From NCBI GenBank assembly GCA_035456205.1, contig DATIDQ010000177.1, positions 1 to 14,153 on the forward strand: a stretch of 14,153 nucleotides of DNA, in the 5' to 3' direction. Source of the DNA: UBA7239 sp035456205 (GTDB lineage Bacteria > Pseudomonadota > Gammaproteobacteria > Pseudomonadales > UBA7239). The position numbers were made by a program, and so were the translations under genes. Of the stretch, positions 1 through 7,599 are shown in pieces (position 1 is the first letter of the stretch; each line of letters opens with the position of its first letter). The notes beneath the pieces were generated by a model. That model saw only the letters and a list, made by a program, of their open reading frames with translations, had not been told where the DNA came from and did not search any database.

Positions 1-605
1 GCCAATGCCATTAAAAAAATTACCAGTAGATTGGGAGTCAATTGGGCGGGAGGTGCTGCTTCGGCGGGCCGGGCAGTACCAGCAGCGCCTGTAACACCGG
101 CAACAGATTCTGCTGTGCCAGCCACCGGATCAATCTGGAAATACTGTTTTTGCGGCGGATAACACAAACCCGCATCAGCACACCCCTGAAACTCAACCGC
201 CAGCGTAAAAGGATCAGTCTGTACTTCCGGGAACGTGACGATAACTTGCGTCTGGTCATAATAGATTTCTGTGTCGCGTTCAAAAATTTCATCGTACTTG
301 CTTTTACCTGTCTTCATCGTGACGACAACAGGCAGGGAAACGCCGGCGGATGATGCGGCATCAACCTTGATACGCTCCCGGTACAGGAAATAATCCGGTG
401 CAATCGCCCAATCCAGCAAGACGCGACCTGCAGCTACCGAAGGTGACAATTGGTACGCTTTTTCAACCGGCAGGAATTCCACCCTGTTGCTGGCACCCCC
501 AAGGATATCGTTCGCGTTATTGGTCTGTGCTTCCAGCGGCAAAGCGGCCAGACACAACAATATAAAACCCAGTACTGCCTCGACAGGGCGGCGTACAATC
601 AGCAT
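1..605 (-). CDS. dsbD: Thiol:disulfide interchange protein DsbD, N-terminal part (cut by left edge)
   Basis: DsbD carries electrons from cytoplasmic thioredoxin across the inner membrane to periplasmic partners (DsbC, DsbG, cytochrome c maturation). About 201 N-terminal residues are visible. A signal peptide (MLIVRR, then a hydrophobic stretch ending near LEAQ) is followed by the immunoglobulin-like alpha domain. The diagnostic GCADAGLCYPP motif carries the redox Cys pair, and the PVEKAYQL and DYFLYRERI segments match the family. An Ala/Pro/Thr linker then leads to LTPNLLVIFLMALA, the start of the first membrane helix, where the window ends. The ATG at 605-603 is chosen because GGAG lies 7 bases upstream (complement of 613-616) and gives a proper signal peptide. 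The gene is divergent from the lipoprotein/lapD set; I found no convincing promoter in the 165-bp gap between them. Family call is secure; the membrane and C-terminal thioredoxin domains are assumed to lie outside. Confidence 0.93.
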   Translation of the reverse strand, partial: MLIVRRPVEAVLGFILLCLAALPLEAQTNNANDILGGASNRVEFLPVEKAYQLSPSVAAGRVLLDWAIAPDYFLYRERIKVDAASSAGVSLPVVVTMKTGKSKYDEIFERDTEIYYDQTQVIVTFPEVQTDPFTLAVEFQGCADAGLCYPPQKQYFQIDPVAGTAESVAGVTGAAGTARPAEAAPPAQLTPNLLVIFLMAL

Positions 606-770
606 TCAACATCTCCAGTTTGCCTCGGTTCGACCATGCAATACATCCGGGGTTCCGACATACCAGAATCAAACCAGGCGAATCAAACGGTACTATATTG
701 TATAGGTAGCCAGAGAGATCAAGAGTCCCTTTATGTTCTGGCATTTATATTTGAGCATTTCTGTTAGGCT

Positions 771-1385
771 ATGTCGGATATGAATGCTGTTTACTCCGAT
801 AACCGTATACACACCAGACAGATTGTAGTGCGGTGTCTGGTCTCCCTGATTGCTGTATTGCCATTGGCTGGTTGCCAGTGGTTGTCGCAGCAGGACTGGC
901 TACCCGGACACTGGTCCTCGCAGGATAACGATACTCCGCAAGATCAGGCTGCACTGGTGCGGCAACAGTCAATTAATAGTTTGATTGCCAAGGGAAATCT
1001 GGCATTTGCCAAAGACAGACTGAGCATCCCGGCTAATGACAATGCCCTGATGTACTACCGTGAAGTGTTAAAAATGGATCCCCATAACTGGGATGCGCAA
1101 GAAGGGCTGCACCAGATCAGTAAACGATTCCGGAAACTGTCACGTGCGGCACATGGCAACGGCGATAGTAAACAGGCATTCAAATATCTACATCAGGCAG
1201 AGGCTATCAGTGGGCCTGATGCACCAGGAAACCGGAAACTGCGTCGGGAATTGCAGGAAACGCAGGCTGGTCAGGATCAACGCGCACTGGATCGATCTCT
1301 TCAGGAACAATACAAAACCAAAAAAAACCAGCTTGATGATATTCAGCTTGAAGACATACAACGCACCAACAGTACGAGTAAATGA
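771..1385 (+). CDS. Putative outer-membrane lipoprotein with TPR-like helices, unknown function
   Basis: I do not recognise a named family. The 204-residue protein has a lipoprotein signal: hydrophobic segment VVRCLVSLIAVLPLAGC with lipobox LAGC (Cys about residue 35). Position +2 after the Cys is Gln, not Asp, so outer-membrane sorting is expected. Residues about 65-145 read like one or two tetratricopeptide helical hairpins (ALMYYREVLKMDPHNWDAQE; then QAFKYLHQAEAISG). The last 50 residues are very polar and Gln-rich, probably coiled or disordered. The N-region before the signal is long, so the in-frame ATG at 780 may be the true start; neither ATG has a strong ribosome site. It is the first gene of a co-directional set with the LapD-like gene 30 bp downstream, the place where lapG often sits in pseudomonads. 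It lacks anything resembling the LapG Cys-His-Asp protease, so a scaffolding or adaptor role is only a guess. Confidence 0.8.
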   Translation: MSDMNAVYSDNRIHTRQIVVRCLVSLIAVLPLAGCQWLSQQDWLPGHWSSQDNDTPQDQAALVRQQSINSLIAKGNLAFAKDRLSIPANDNALMYYREVLKMDPHNWDAQEGLHQISKRFRKLSRAAHGNGDSKQAFKYLHQAEAISGPDAPGNRKLRRELQETQAGQDQRALDRSLQEQYKTKKNQLDDIQLEDIQRTNSTSK

Positions 1386-1415
1386 TTTATATATCGAAAG
1401 GATTGTGAAGCTGCC

Positions 1416-3362
1416 ATGACACTACGTCGCCAACTTTTTCTCAGTCTGACATTGATGTTTCTTGCTCTACTCGCAACCAGCATCGCTATCAATCTTTACA
1501 ATACCAGACGTCATCTTCATGACCAGATGGCCGAACACGCTCAAGATACAGCAACATTTCTTGCTTTTTCGATATCAAAAATCAATGATGGCAATAAAAA
1601 AACCGCACTCGAGGCGGCCATTAACATGGCTTTTGATCGCGGCCATTACGACGCCGTGATCTATCAGGACACACAGGGAAAGCAAACAGTTGAACGCCGC
1701 AAGCCTGTACAGAATACCAATGTGCCACATTGGTTTATCCAGTGGCTCACCATCATTCCTCCCGTAGTAAATGCCGAAGTACTGTCCGGTTGGTCACAGC
1801 AGGGTAGCGTGCAAGTTATCGCCAGCCCTGATTTTGCTTACCAGGAATTATGGCGGGTCTTTTGCCAACAAATACTCTTGATGAGTCTGATCTGTGCACT
1901 GGCATATTTGCTGGCCAGCCTGGCACTCAATCTACTACTAAAACCGTTACGCAAAGTTGAAGAACAGGCAGCAGCCATCTGCGAACGCCACTTCATCGAG
2001 CAGCAGCCCCTGCCAAAAACACGCGAACTCCGTCAGGTGGTGGAAGCGATTAATCACATGAGTCGCAAACTGAAAATTATTTTCTTCGAACAACTCGCGC
2101 TCACTGAAGGATTGCGCGCGCAATCTTTTCTGGATCCGGTCACAGGTCTGTCGAATCGCCGTGAATTCAATGCACGCTTGCAAGCAGTGGCAGATAGCGA
2201 AGCGGGGAATAGCGGCTGCCTGATGATTCTGCAGATCAGCGACTTTGGACGTTATAACCTGCAGTTTGGTCATGAATCGGGCGATGAATGCCTGCGTGCA
2301 GTTGCCTCACAATTGCAAGGTTTAACGACGGATGTACCGGATGCTATTGTCAGCCGTCGCGCGGGAGCAGACTTCGCCATTTATTTGCCGCGTGAAAATC
2401 AGGAACGCGCCAAAACATTGGGCAGTCAACTGATTGCAAAAATTGCTGACCTTGCCGTACTTTTTGACTATCAGGTTCATATTGGCATTGCTTGCTGTAT
2501 CAATTTACGCGCTGATCACAAATTATTAGCCGAAGCAGATCTGGCATTGCGGCAGGCACAATCACGCGGGCAAAGCGGCTGGCGGCTACATGAAGAAGGC
2601 GACGTCCAGCAAATCGCACATGAAGCGCGGCAATGGTATTCCACCCTGAACAGAGTGTTGCAGGGGCGCCAGATCAGTTTTCACTTTCAACCTATGTTTC
2701 TGCGCGAAAACAATAACGCTGTGGCAGCAGAAGCTTTTTGTCGTATCACACTACAGGACAAACTGGTATGCGCCGGTATTTTTCTGCCTATGGCTGAACG
2801 CTTTGACATGGCAGAAGCATTTGACCGTCTGATTATTGACGAAATTCGCACGCGTAGCGAAGCCGCGCACTGCGATACACCTATTTGTATCAACCTGTCT
2901 CCACGCAGCGTCAGAACAAAAGATTTTGTCGACTGGTTAGCCAGCTATCTGGAGGAACATCCGGTGTTTGCGCGCCGCCTGATTATCGAAACATCAGAAT
3001 ATCTTGTGCGAACCGGTCACGAGCAAGTGCATTACCTGTGTGACATGCTGCATCGTCACCATGCCAGATTATCACTGGATCATTTTGGCATTCATAGCGC
3101 CGCCTTCGGTTACTTACATAGCCTGCCACTGGATTTTCTCAAGATAGATCGCAGTTTTATTCGCGATATCCACCTGAATAAAGACAACCAGTTCTACGTT
3201 CAATCGCTGGTGCAAATTGCCCATAGCTGTGAAATTATTATTCTTGCTGAAGGGGTAGAAAATGCACTGGAATGGGATTGCCTGAGCCACTTGGGCATTG
3301 ATGGTGGCCAGGGCTATTTGCTGGGTCGACCTGATCCAAAAATCAACACTGCCCGTACATAA
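1416..3362 (+). CDS. lapD: LapD-like c-di-GMP receptor (periplasmic LapD/MoxY domain, HAMP, degenerate GGDEF and EAL)
   Basis: An inner-membrane inside-out signalling protein of 648 residues, the same length I recall for Pseudomonas LapD. Order: TM1 (about 6-26); periplasmic LapD/MoxY-type domain (27-150) ending in GWSQQGSVQVIASPDFAYQELW, typical of the family; TM2 (151-174); HAMP (174-228); GGDEF-like domain (237-390); EAL-like domain (410-640). The GGDEF signature is SRRAGADF (about 313-320), so cyclase activity should be lost. In the EAL domain, EAL is EAF (439-441) and the loop DDFGTG is DHFGIH (555-560), replacing the second metal-binding Asp by His. Other metal or catalytic positions remain (INLSP, ETSE, LKIDRSF, AEGVE, QGYLLGRP). 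The likely role is therefore binding c-di-GMP and relaying the state to the periplasm; weak hydrolysis cannot be excluded. No lapG or large adhesin gene is in the window. Confidence 0.88.
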   Translation: MTLRRQLFLSLTLMFLALLATSIAINLYNTRRHLHDQMAEHAQDTATFLAFSISKINDGNKKTALEAAINMAFDRGHYDAVIYQDTQGKQTVERRKPVQNTNVPHWFIQWLTIIPPVVNAEVLSGWSQQGSVQVIASPDFAYQELWRVFCQQILLMSLICALAYLLASLALNLLLKPLRKVEEQAAAICERHFIEQQPLPKTRELRQVVEAINHMSRKLKIIFFEQLALTEGLRAQSFLDPVTGLSNRREFNARLQAVADSEAGNSGCLMILQISDFGRYNLQFGHESGDECLRAVASQLQGLTTDVPDAIVSRRAGADFAIYLPRENQERAKTLGSQLIAKIADLAVLFDYQVHIGIACCINLRADHKLLAEADLALRQAQSRGQSGWRLHEEGDVQQIAHEARQWYSTLNRVLQGRQISFHFQPMFLRENNNAVAAEAFCRITLQDKLVCAGIFLPMAERFDMAEAFDRLIIDEIRTRSEAAHCDTPICINLSPRSVRTKDFVDWLASYLEEHPVFARRLIIETSEYLVRTGHEQVHYLCDMLHRHHARLSLDHFGIHSAAFGYLHSLPLDFLKIDRSFIRDIHLNKDNQFYVQSLVQIAHSCEIIILAEGVENALEWDCLSHLGIDGGQGYLLGRPDPKINTART

Positions 3363-3375
3363 CACGGAAAAAACC

Positions 3376-3849
3376 ATGTCTACTTTTTTGATAGTGATTC
3401 GCCACAATCGCCTGATTGCACCGTTTCTTGCCGGTCTTTTTTTGTCTGCAAATTTATTGGCTAACGAGCAAGTTATTGATGTGACTGATGGCTGGGTTCG
3501 TGAAACCCCTCCAGGCGTGCGCAATGCTGCAGCATTCCTGACACTCAACAACCACAGCAACACCGCCAGACAACTGATCGATGTGCAGTGCCAGACAGCG
3601 CTCGCCGCGCATTGCGAAGTGCATGAACACCTTCATAGCACCAATGGCATGCGTATGCAGAAAGTGTCCGCGCCGCTCACCATTCCTGCCGCTGGAAACC
3701 TGCGCTTTGCACCTGGCGGCTACCACATCATGTTACTGGAACTAGGCAAACCCCTGCTAAGCGGAGCCACTGTGGAACTTATTTTTATATTCGACGATCA
3801 GAGCTCGTACAAAGCGCAACTGCCCGTTAAACCGGTATCCCAGGAGTAA
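3376..3849 (+). CDS. PCuAC-family (DUF461) periplasmic copper chaperone
   Basis: PCuAC proteins carry Cu(I) in the periplasm, typically towards the CuA site of cytochrome c oxidase together with Sco. The 157-residue protein has a signal sequence (hydrophobic 12-29, cleavage likely near LLANEQ), then the cupredoxin-like domain starting VTDGWVRETPPGVRNAAAF, a family hallmark. The metal motif is HEHLHSTNGMRM (residues 83-94) followed by GGYHIML (114-120): His/Met ligands as in the H(M)X10MX21HXM pattern, but with the first Met replaced and one extra residue in the long spacer. Two cysteines (C72 and C80) lie just before the His cluster. The start at 3376 has GGA 7 bases upstream and lies 13 bp after lapD. 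A longer in-frame ORF from 3298 overlaps lapD and would place residues in front of the signal peptide, so it is not preferred. Confidence 0.9.
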   Translation: MSTFLIVIRHNRLIAPFLAGLFLSANLLANEQVIDVTDGWVRETPPGVRNAAAFLTLNNHSNTARQLIDVQCQTALAAHCEVHEHLHSTNGMRMQKVSAPLTIPAAGNLRFAPGGYHIMLLELGKPLLSGATVELIFIFDDQSSYKAQLPVKPVSQE

Positions 3850-3853
3850 CACT

Positions 3854-4450
3854 ATGCTGGCAAAGCATTCGCCATTATCAAAAATTTTCATGCTGCTGAC
3901 ATGCAGTCTTTTTTTATCCGCTTGCGCTGTCAGTCCGCAAACAGTGGCGATAAAACCGGATCTGAAAGTGCCTTCCATGCCCATCGGACACAATCGCCCG
4001 GTGAGTGTGGAAACACAGGACCTGCGACGGGACAAAACCCTCGGCACGCTGGGCGGCATATATAACTCTGCCTATATTTCTACAGATGCACAGATGCAGC
4101 ACTCCATCACACAAGCTGCTGTGAACGTGCTACAGAGCTGGGATTTTGCCGCAGTAACCAGTGCGTTGGGCAATGATGATATGGCGCATTTTGCGCTGGA
4201 AATTATTGACCTGGATTACCAACGCCCGCAGACCAGTGTGGGAGGCAATGTGGTGGTGAAATGCCGTATCGGTGTGAAAATCAGTATGAATGGCGCTACG
4301 TACAGTGGCGAATACCTGAGCCAACGCAGTGAACAGGTTGCCATTATCGGCACGCCAAATGGCAACGACCGCATGGTGAATGAAACCATTAACCAGGCAT
4401 TGAACCAGATGTTTCTGGATAAAAAATTGCAGCGCTTTATGGCGCGATAA
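3854..4450 (+). CDS. yajG: YajG-family lipoprotein
   Basis: A 198-residue lipoprotein with hydrophobic stretch IFMLLTCSLFLSAC and lipobox LSAC (Cys 24); residues +2/+3 are Ala-Val, so outer-membrane sorting is expected. The mature part matches the YajG family: SPQTVAIKPDLKVPS, then PVSVETQDLR, LGTLGGIYN, a helical segment ending in VLQSWDF, and a C-terminal helix NQALNQMFLDKKL. The molecular function of YajG is not established. The start is well supported: AGGAG at 3842-3846 overlaps the stop of the copper chaperone and lies 7 bases before the ATG, implying translational coupling. It is the last gene of the plus-strand set and ends only 8 bp from the convergent TPR gene; no terminator hairpin fits in that gap, so the two transcripts probably overlap at their 3' ends. 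Confidence 0.87.
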   Translation: MLAKHSPLSKIFMLLTCSLFLSACAVSPQTVAIKPDLKVPSMPIGHNRPVSVETQDLRRDKTLGTLGGIYNSAYISTDAQMQHSITQAAVNVLQSWDFAAVTSALGNDDMAHFALEIIDLDYQRPQTSVGGNVVVKCRIGVKISMNGATYSGEYLSQRSEQVAIIGTPNGNDRMVNETINQALNQMFLDKKLQRFMAR

Positions 4451-4458
4451 ACCAACGC

Positions 4459-6387
4459 CTACTGCACACCTAACTGCAATTCCAGTTTTACAGTTTTGCC
4501 ACCAATAACATTATCCGTACTCGCCAGCTGGCGACTTTCGCCCGTCAGCTTCAAACCTTTGGCCGTCGCATCCGCATACAACTGCGCAATCGCCGTAATA
4601 ACACCTTCCGGCGCACCGTTGTACTGTCGCGAAACACATTTAAAACCATTATCTCGAATCAATTGATAGCGGCCATCAGGGCGCGGGTTACCTGTCACAG
4701 GAAATCCGAAACGCACTTTGATTTTTCCGCCATTCGCATTGGGCGGCTCCGGAAAAATAATATGCATAGGGCCATCAATTTTTCCACCACCTTTGGCCAC
4801 TGAAATGCCTAACCGTGTTGCCAAAGGCGCAACGTCCGTCGACAGTTCTTCAGGCGTCAATGAATACTCCGCCAGAAAAAGTTTCTGTGATTCCGTAGTT
4901 TTGATTTCCAGTACTGCAGCGGGATCACCTTTGATATTGGCCAACGCAGTCATATCCACTGCGCCTGCTCTTGTGGGCAGTGTTGATGGCGTAGCTGGTG
5001 CAGGTTCAGGTGCGACTGGTGCTGATTCCGTTGTTTTTGTTTCTGGCTCGCCTGCTTCCGGCGTTGCTGCAGGTTCGTCAGTGACAGATTGATCCCGGGT
5101 TGAAGCAACTGGCTGTTTGCTATCCGGCATAGATGCTGAAAATATCGAGCGCGTGTCACTGGTAGAACAGGGGCCAGCGATGCCCACTTTTTCACTGTCT
5201 GTAGCGGGCGCTGCTTTCATAAACGCGAGCCATTTTGAAGCCTCTTCACCAGCACCACCAACGATGGTCGCGTTGATAAATGAACGGCGCGCCAATTCCG
5301 TATCACCCAGTTTGAGCTGGCTTACACCCAGCAAAAGATTTGCACGCGCTACCAGACGTTCAGGCAATCCATCATCACAAGCTTTTAATATGATGCTCTG
5401 CATCGGCTGCCACTGCTCTTTTTCCATTTGCATCTGCGCAAGATACAACTGCAACTCCACATCATTGCTGCCGCTTGCTGCTTGCGCGAGAGCTTGCTGT
5501 GCTTTATCGCGCTCACCGGCCTGCATCCACAAACGAAACAGCCGGTCATTGATTTTGGTATTGGATTTGATTCGACCACTCGCAATAGCTTCTTCCAGTA
5601 CGCGCGCACCACGGCCAGGGATTTTGTTGATCGAATAAAGATCGGTTAATAGCAGAATATCTTGTTCGCGGAATGGAATGCCTTTTTCCCAGGCCAGCGC
5701 CATGACATCCAGCGCCTGCGCGTGTTTACCGCCTTTCAGATATAAAGACACCCATTGCTGCCACAATTCAGCGTTATTAATATCCGCGGCCAACAGTTGC
5801 TGCATCACTTGCCCGGCCCTGTCAAAATTTCCGATGCTGTAATACACAGCCAAGGCGCTTTGCAGTAATTCTTTCGACGGATTTTTTTGCAATGCTAATG
5901 CTTTGTCCAAAGCATCCGCACTGGCGACATAATTCTTACGCTTGTACTGCACCTGTGCCAACAGCAGGTAGATATCTGCATCAGCGGCTGAACCTGTCGC
6001 CTGCTTTGCTGCCAGATAATTGCCGATAGTGGTGGCAGCTTTGTCATAATTTTTTTGCAGCAAATAGATGCGCGACAATTCGCCCAGCATATCGCGTTTG
6101 CTCTCGCTGCTAGTTGCGGGGTTTTTCAATGCTCCTTCAATATGTTCGGCAGCCTTGTTGTAGTCTTTCTGCCCGGCGTAATGCTGCGCCAGAAATTTCT
6201 CGGCACTGGCGCGGGTCGCATCATCATGGAAAGTGCCAATTTTCTGTTCCAGCTCGCCCACCGACAAGGATACGTTTTCAGTGGGTGCTACATCCAGATC
6301 AATATACATGCGGCTACGGTACTGCTCTTGTGCTTGCAGCGAGCCAACTATAAAAAGCGTAAAAAAAATAACGGTCAGGAAGCGCAT
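4459..6387 (-). CDS. Secreted TPR protein of the TonB2 operon with a C-terminal GyrI-like domain
   Basis: Last gene of the TonB2 operon, 642 residues. A signal peptide (1-19, cleavage after SLQA) sends it to the periplasm. Residues about 55-390 are degenerate tetratricopeptide repeats (KDYNKAAEHIEGAL, KNYDKAATTIGNYL, KNYVASADALDKAL, GNFDRAGQVMQQLL). TPR proteins at this operon position are known in Vibrio and relatives and are thought to assist the TonB2/TtpC complex. Residues about 393-485 form a Pro/Ala/Thr/Glu linker. Residues about 490-642 do not look like TPR: AVLEIKTTESQKLFLAEYSL, KIDGPMHIIFPEPPN, YNGAPEGVITAIAQLY and KTVKLELQLGV follow the two-fold pattern of GyrI-like (AraC effector-binding/SOUL-related) domains, with a Glu (E636) where that family usually has its conserved one. 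The start codon lies one base after the tonB stop. The gene and signal peptide are secure; the GyrI-like assignment is from memory of the family pattern. Confidence 0.88.
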   Translation of the reverse strand: MRFLTVIFFTLFIVGSLQAQEQYRSRMYIDLDVAPTENVSLSVGELEQKIGTFHDDATRASAEKFLAQHYAGQKDYNKAAEHIEGALKNPATSSESKRDMLGELSRIYLLQKNYDKAATTIGNYLAAKQATGSAADADIYLLLAQVQYKRKNYVASADALDKALALQKNPSKELLQSALAVYYSIGNFDRAGQVMQQLLAADINNAELWQQWVSLYLKGGKHAQALDVMALAWEKGIPFREQDILLLTDLYSINKIPGRGARVLEEAIASGRIKSNTKINDRLFRLWMQAGERDKAQQALAQAASGSNDVELQLYLAQMQMEKEQWQPMQSIILKACDDGLPERLVARANLLLGVSQLKLGDTELARRSFINATIVGGAGEEASKWLAFMKAAPATDSEKVGIAGPCSTSDTRSIFSASMPDSKQPVASTRDQSVTDEPAATPEAGEPETKTTESAPVAPEPAPATPSTLPTRAGAVDMTALANIKGDPAAVLEIKTTESQKLFLAEYSLTPEELSTDVAPLATRLGISVAKGGGKIDGPMHIIFPEPPNANGGKIKVRFGFPVTGNPRPDGRYQLIRDNGFKCVSRQYNGAPEGVITAIAQLYADATAKGLKLTGESRQLASTDNVIGGKTVKLELQLGVQ

Positions 6388-6388
6388 A

Positions 6389-7159
6389 TTATTTAAGCTG
6401 CTTGTTGTTATTAGGGTAATCTTTCCAATGCAGCTCGATACGCTGCGTCAATTGCACTTTTACTTTCCTTCCTTTGACATCTGCTGGATCGTAAATCCAG
6501 TCAGATACTGCTGCGATGACTTGCTCGTCAAATACCCCTGGAGGTTGGCCATCCAGAATACGAACATTTTCCACTTTGCCACTGGTATTGACGGTATAAG
6601 CCACCAACACCCAGCCATCAATTTTATTTTTCCAGGCATATTCAGGAATATTGGGTTGGCGCGTGCCAAAAGGAACAATTTCACGATACCCTTCTGCACC
6701 TTTTTTATCTTCTGCAGCAATTTTTTTGGCGAGATTATCGTCGCCACCGCCCGGCCCCGACCATTTTGATGCACCATTGCCATCACCAAAACCGCTGCCA
6801 AAAATACTGCCGCTGCCACTTTCCAGCGCCACATCATCAAACGATGGCGCGAAAGATGGAATCGGCGGCCCACCCGCTTTCAGTTGCGGTGTCGGCGTTG
6901 GTGCGCTGACCGATAATGGCGCCATCGTCGGTTCAGCAACGGGTTGCTTCGATATTTCTTGCGGCGGTGGCTCGTGATCCGGTTCCGGCCGATTCTCGGG
7001 CGGTTGGTAGATATTCACTGACACCATCAGGTTATCAGTATCCACTTGCAGTGGCGTTCCACTAATCAAACGGTGCATGAACGAAAAAATAGCTGCCGTC
7101 ACCGCAACGCTAACGGCAATGGCAACCGGGTATCGCAAACTGTTTTTATTCAGCGGCAT
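6389..7159 (-). CDS. tonB: TonB2-type energy transducer TonB
   Basis: TonB spans the periplasm and transmits proton-motive force from ExbB/ExbD to TonB-dependent outer-membrane receptors. The 256-residue protein has one N-terminal membrane anchor (about 10-32), a Pro/Glu-rich segment (52-104), a Gly/Ser-rich stretch (113-140), and a C-terminal TonB domain (160-245) with REIVPFGTRQPNIPEYAW, IDGWVLVAYTVNTSGKV and GQPPGVFDEQVIAAV. The Ser-X3-His pair in the membrane helix of E. coli TonB is not seen, as expected of the TonB2 branch. Its start lies 3 bp after the exbD stop and its stop 1 base before the TPR gene, so translation is coupled across all three. Confidence 0.93.
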   Translation of the reverse strand: MPLNKNSLRYPVAIAVSVAVTAAIFSFMHRLISGTPLQVDTDNLMVSVNIYQPPENRPEPDHEPPPQEISKQPVAEPTMAPLSVSAPTPTPQLKAGGPPIPSFAPSFDDVALESGSGSIFGSGFGDGNGASKWSGPGGGDDNLAKKIAAEDKKGAEGYREIVPFGTRQPNIPEYAWKNKIDGWVLVAYTVNTSGKVENVRILDGQPPGVFDEQVIAAVSDWIYDPADVKGRKVKVQLTQRIELHWKDYPNNNKQLK

Positions 7160-7162
7160 GTT

Positions 7163-7570
7163 CTAGTTCGGCGCGTTAGCAGCGACAGCAATTTTTTCAA
7201 TGCCGGCCAGACGAATCTGGTCCATCACTTTTACCAGAATGCCGGTATTGGCGTTGCTATCAGACTGGATGATCGCTGCACCTTCCGGATTTTCTGCGTG
7301 CATACGCGCAATAATCGCCCGCACAGAATGAACATCCACTTCGCGTTTATCAATCCAGACTTCGCCTTTATCCGTAATCGCTACAAAAATATTGGCGCCC
7401 TGTTCATTGCTGGCGCTCTGCGCATTCGGCACATTGACCGTGACACCAGTCGCTTTGACAAACGTAGTGGTAACGATAAAGAAAATCAGCATATTCAGCA
7501 CGAAGTCCAGCATCGGCGTCATGTCGATATACACTTCTGCTTCATCTACATCATGTCGGCGTGTGCGCAT
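7163..7570 (-). CDS. exbD: Biopolymer transport protein ExbD
   Basis: ExbD forms the proton channel with ExbB in the inner membrane. At 135 residues it has the usual length. The single membrane helix includes DMTPMLDFVLNMLIFFIVT with the essential channel Asp (D22), followed by a periplasmic domain (about 40-135) with VTVNVPNAQ, VFVAITDKGEVWID-like strands and an AAIIQSDSNANTGILVKVMD segment typical of ExbD/TolR. The ATG at 7570 follows a short gap of 29 bp after exbB, with a GAG-type ribosome site. Confidence 0.95.
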   Translation of the reverse strand: MRTRRHDVDEAEVYIDMTPMLDFVLNMLIFFIVTTTFVKATGVTVNVPNAQSASNEQGANIFVAITDKGEVWIDKREVDVHSVRAIIARMHAENPEGAAIIQSDSNANTGILVKVMDQIRLAGIEKIAVAANAPN

Positions 7571-7599
7571 AATCTCAGCCCTGCCTATAAGAATATTTT

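Noticed and set aside
739..756. Sigma54 promoter TGGCA...TTGAGC before the lipoprotein gene
   Set aside because: The GG and GC dinucleotides are 13 bp apart rather than the required 10, so it cannot be a -24/-12 element.
450..767. Plus-strand ORF of 105 codons opposite the dsbD start
   Set aside because: It overlaps the signal peptide and alpha domain of dsbD in antisense and continues through the divergent promoter region; no recognisable protein features.
4718..5092. Plus-strand ORF of 124 codons opposite the TPR gene
   Set aside because: It is the antisense of the Pro/Ala/Thr-rich linker and GyrI-like region; its composition is a shadow effect and no ribosome site or family match is seen.
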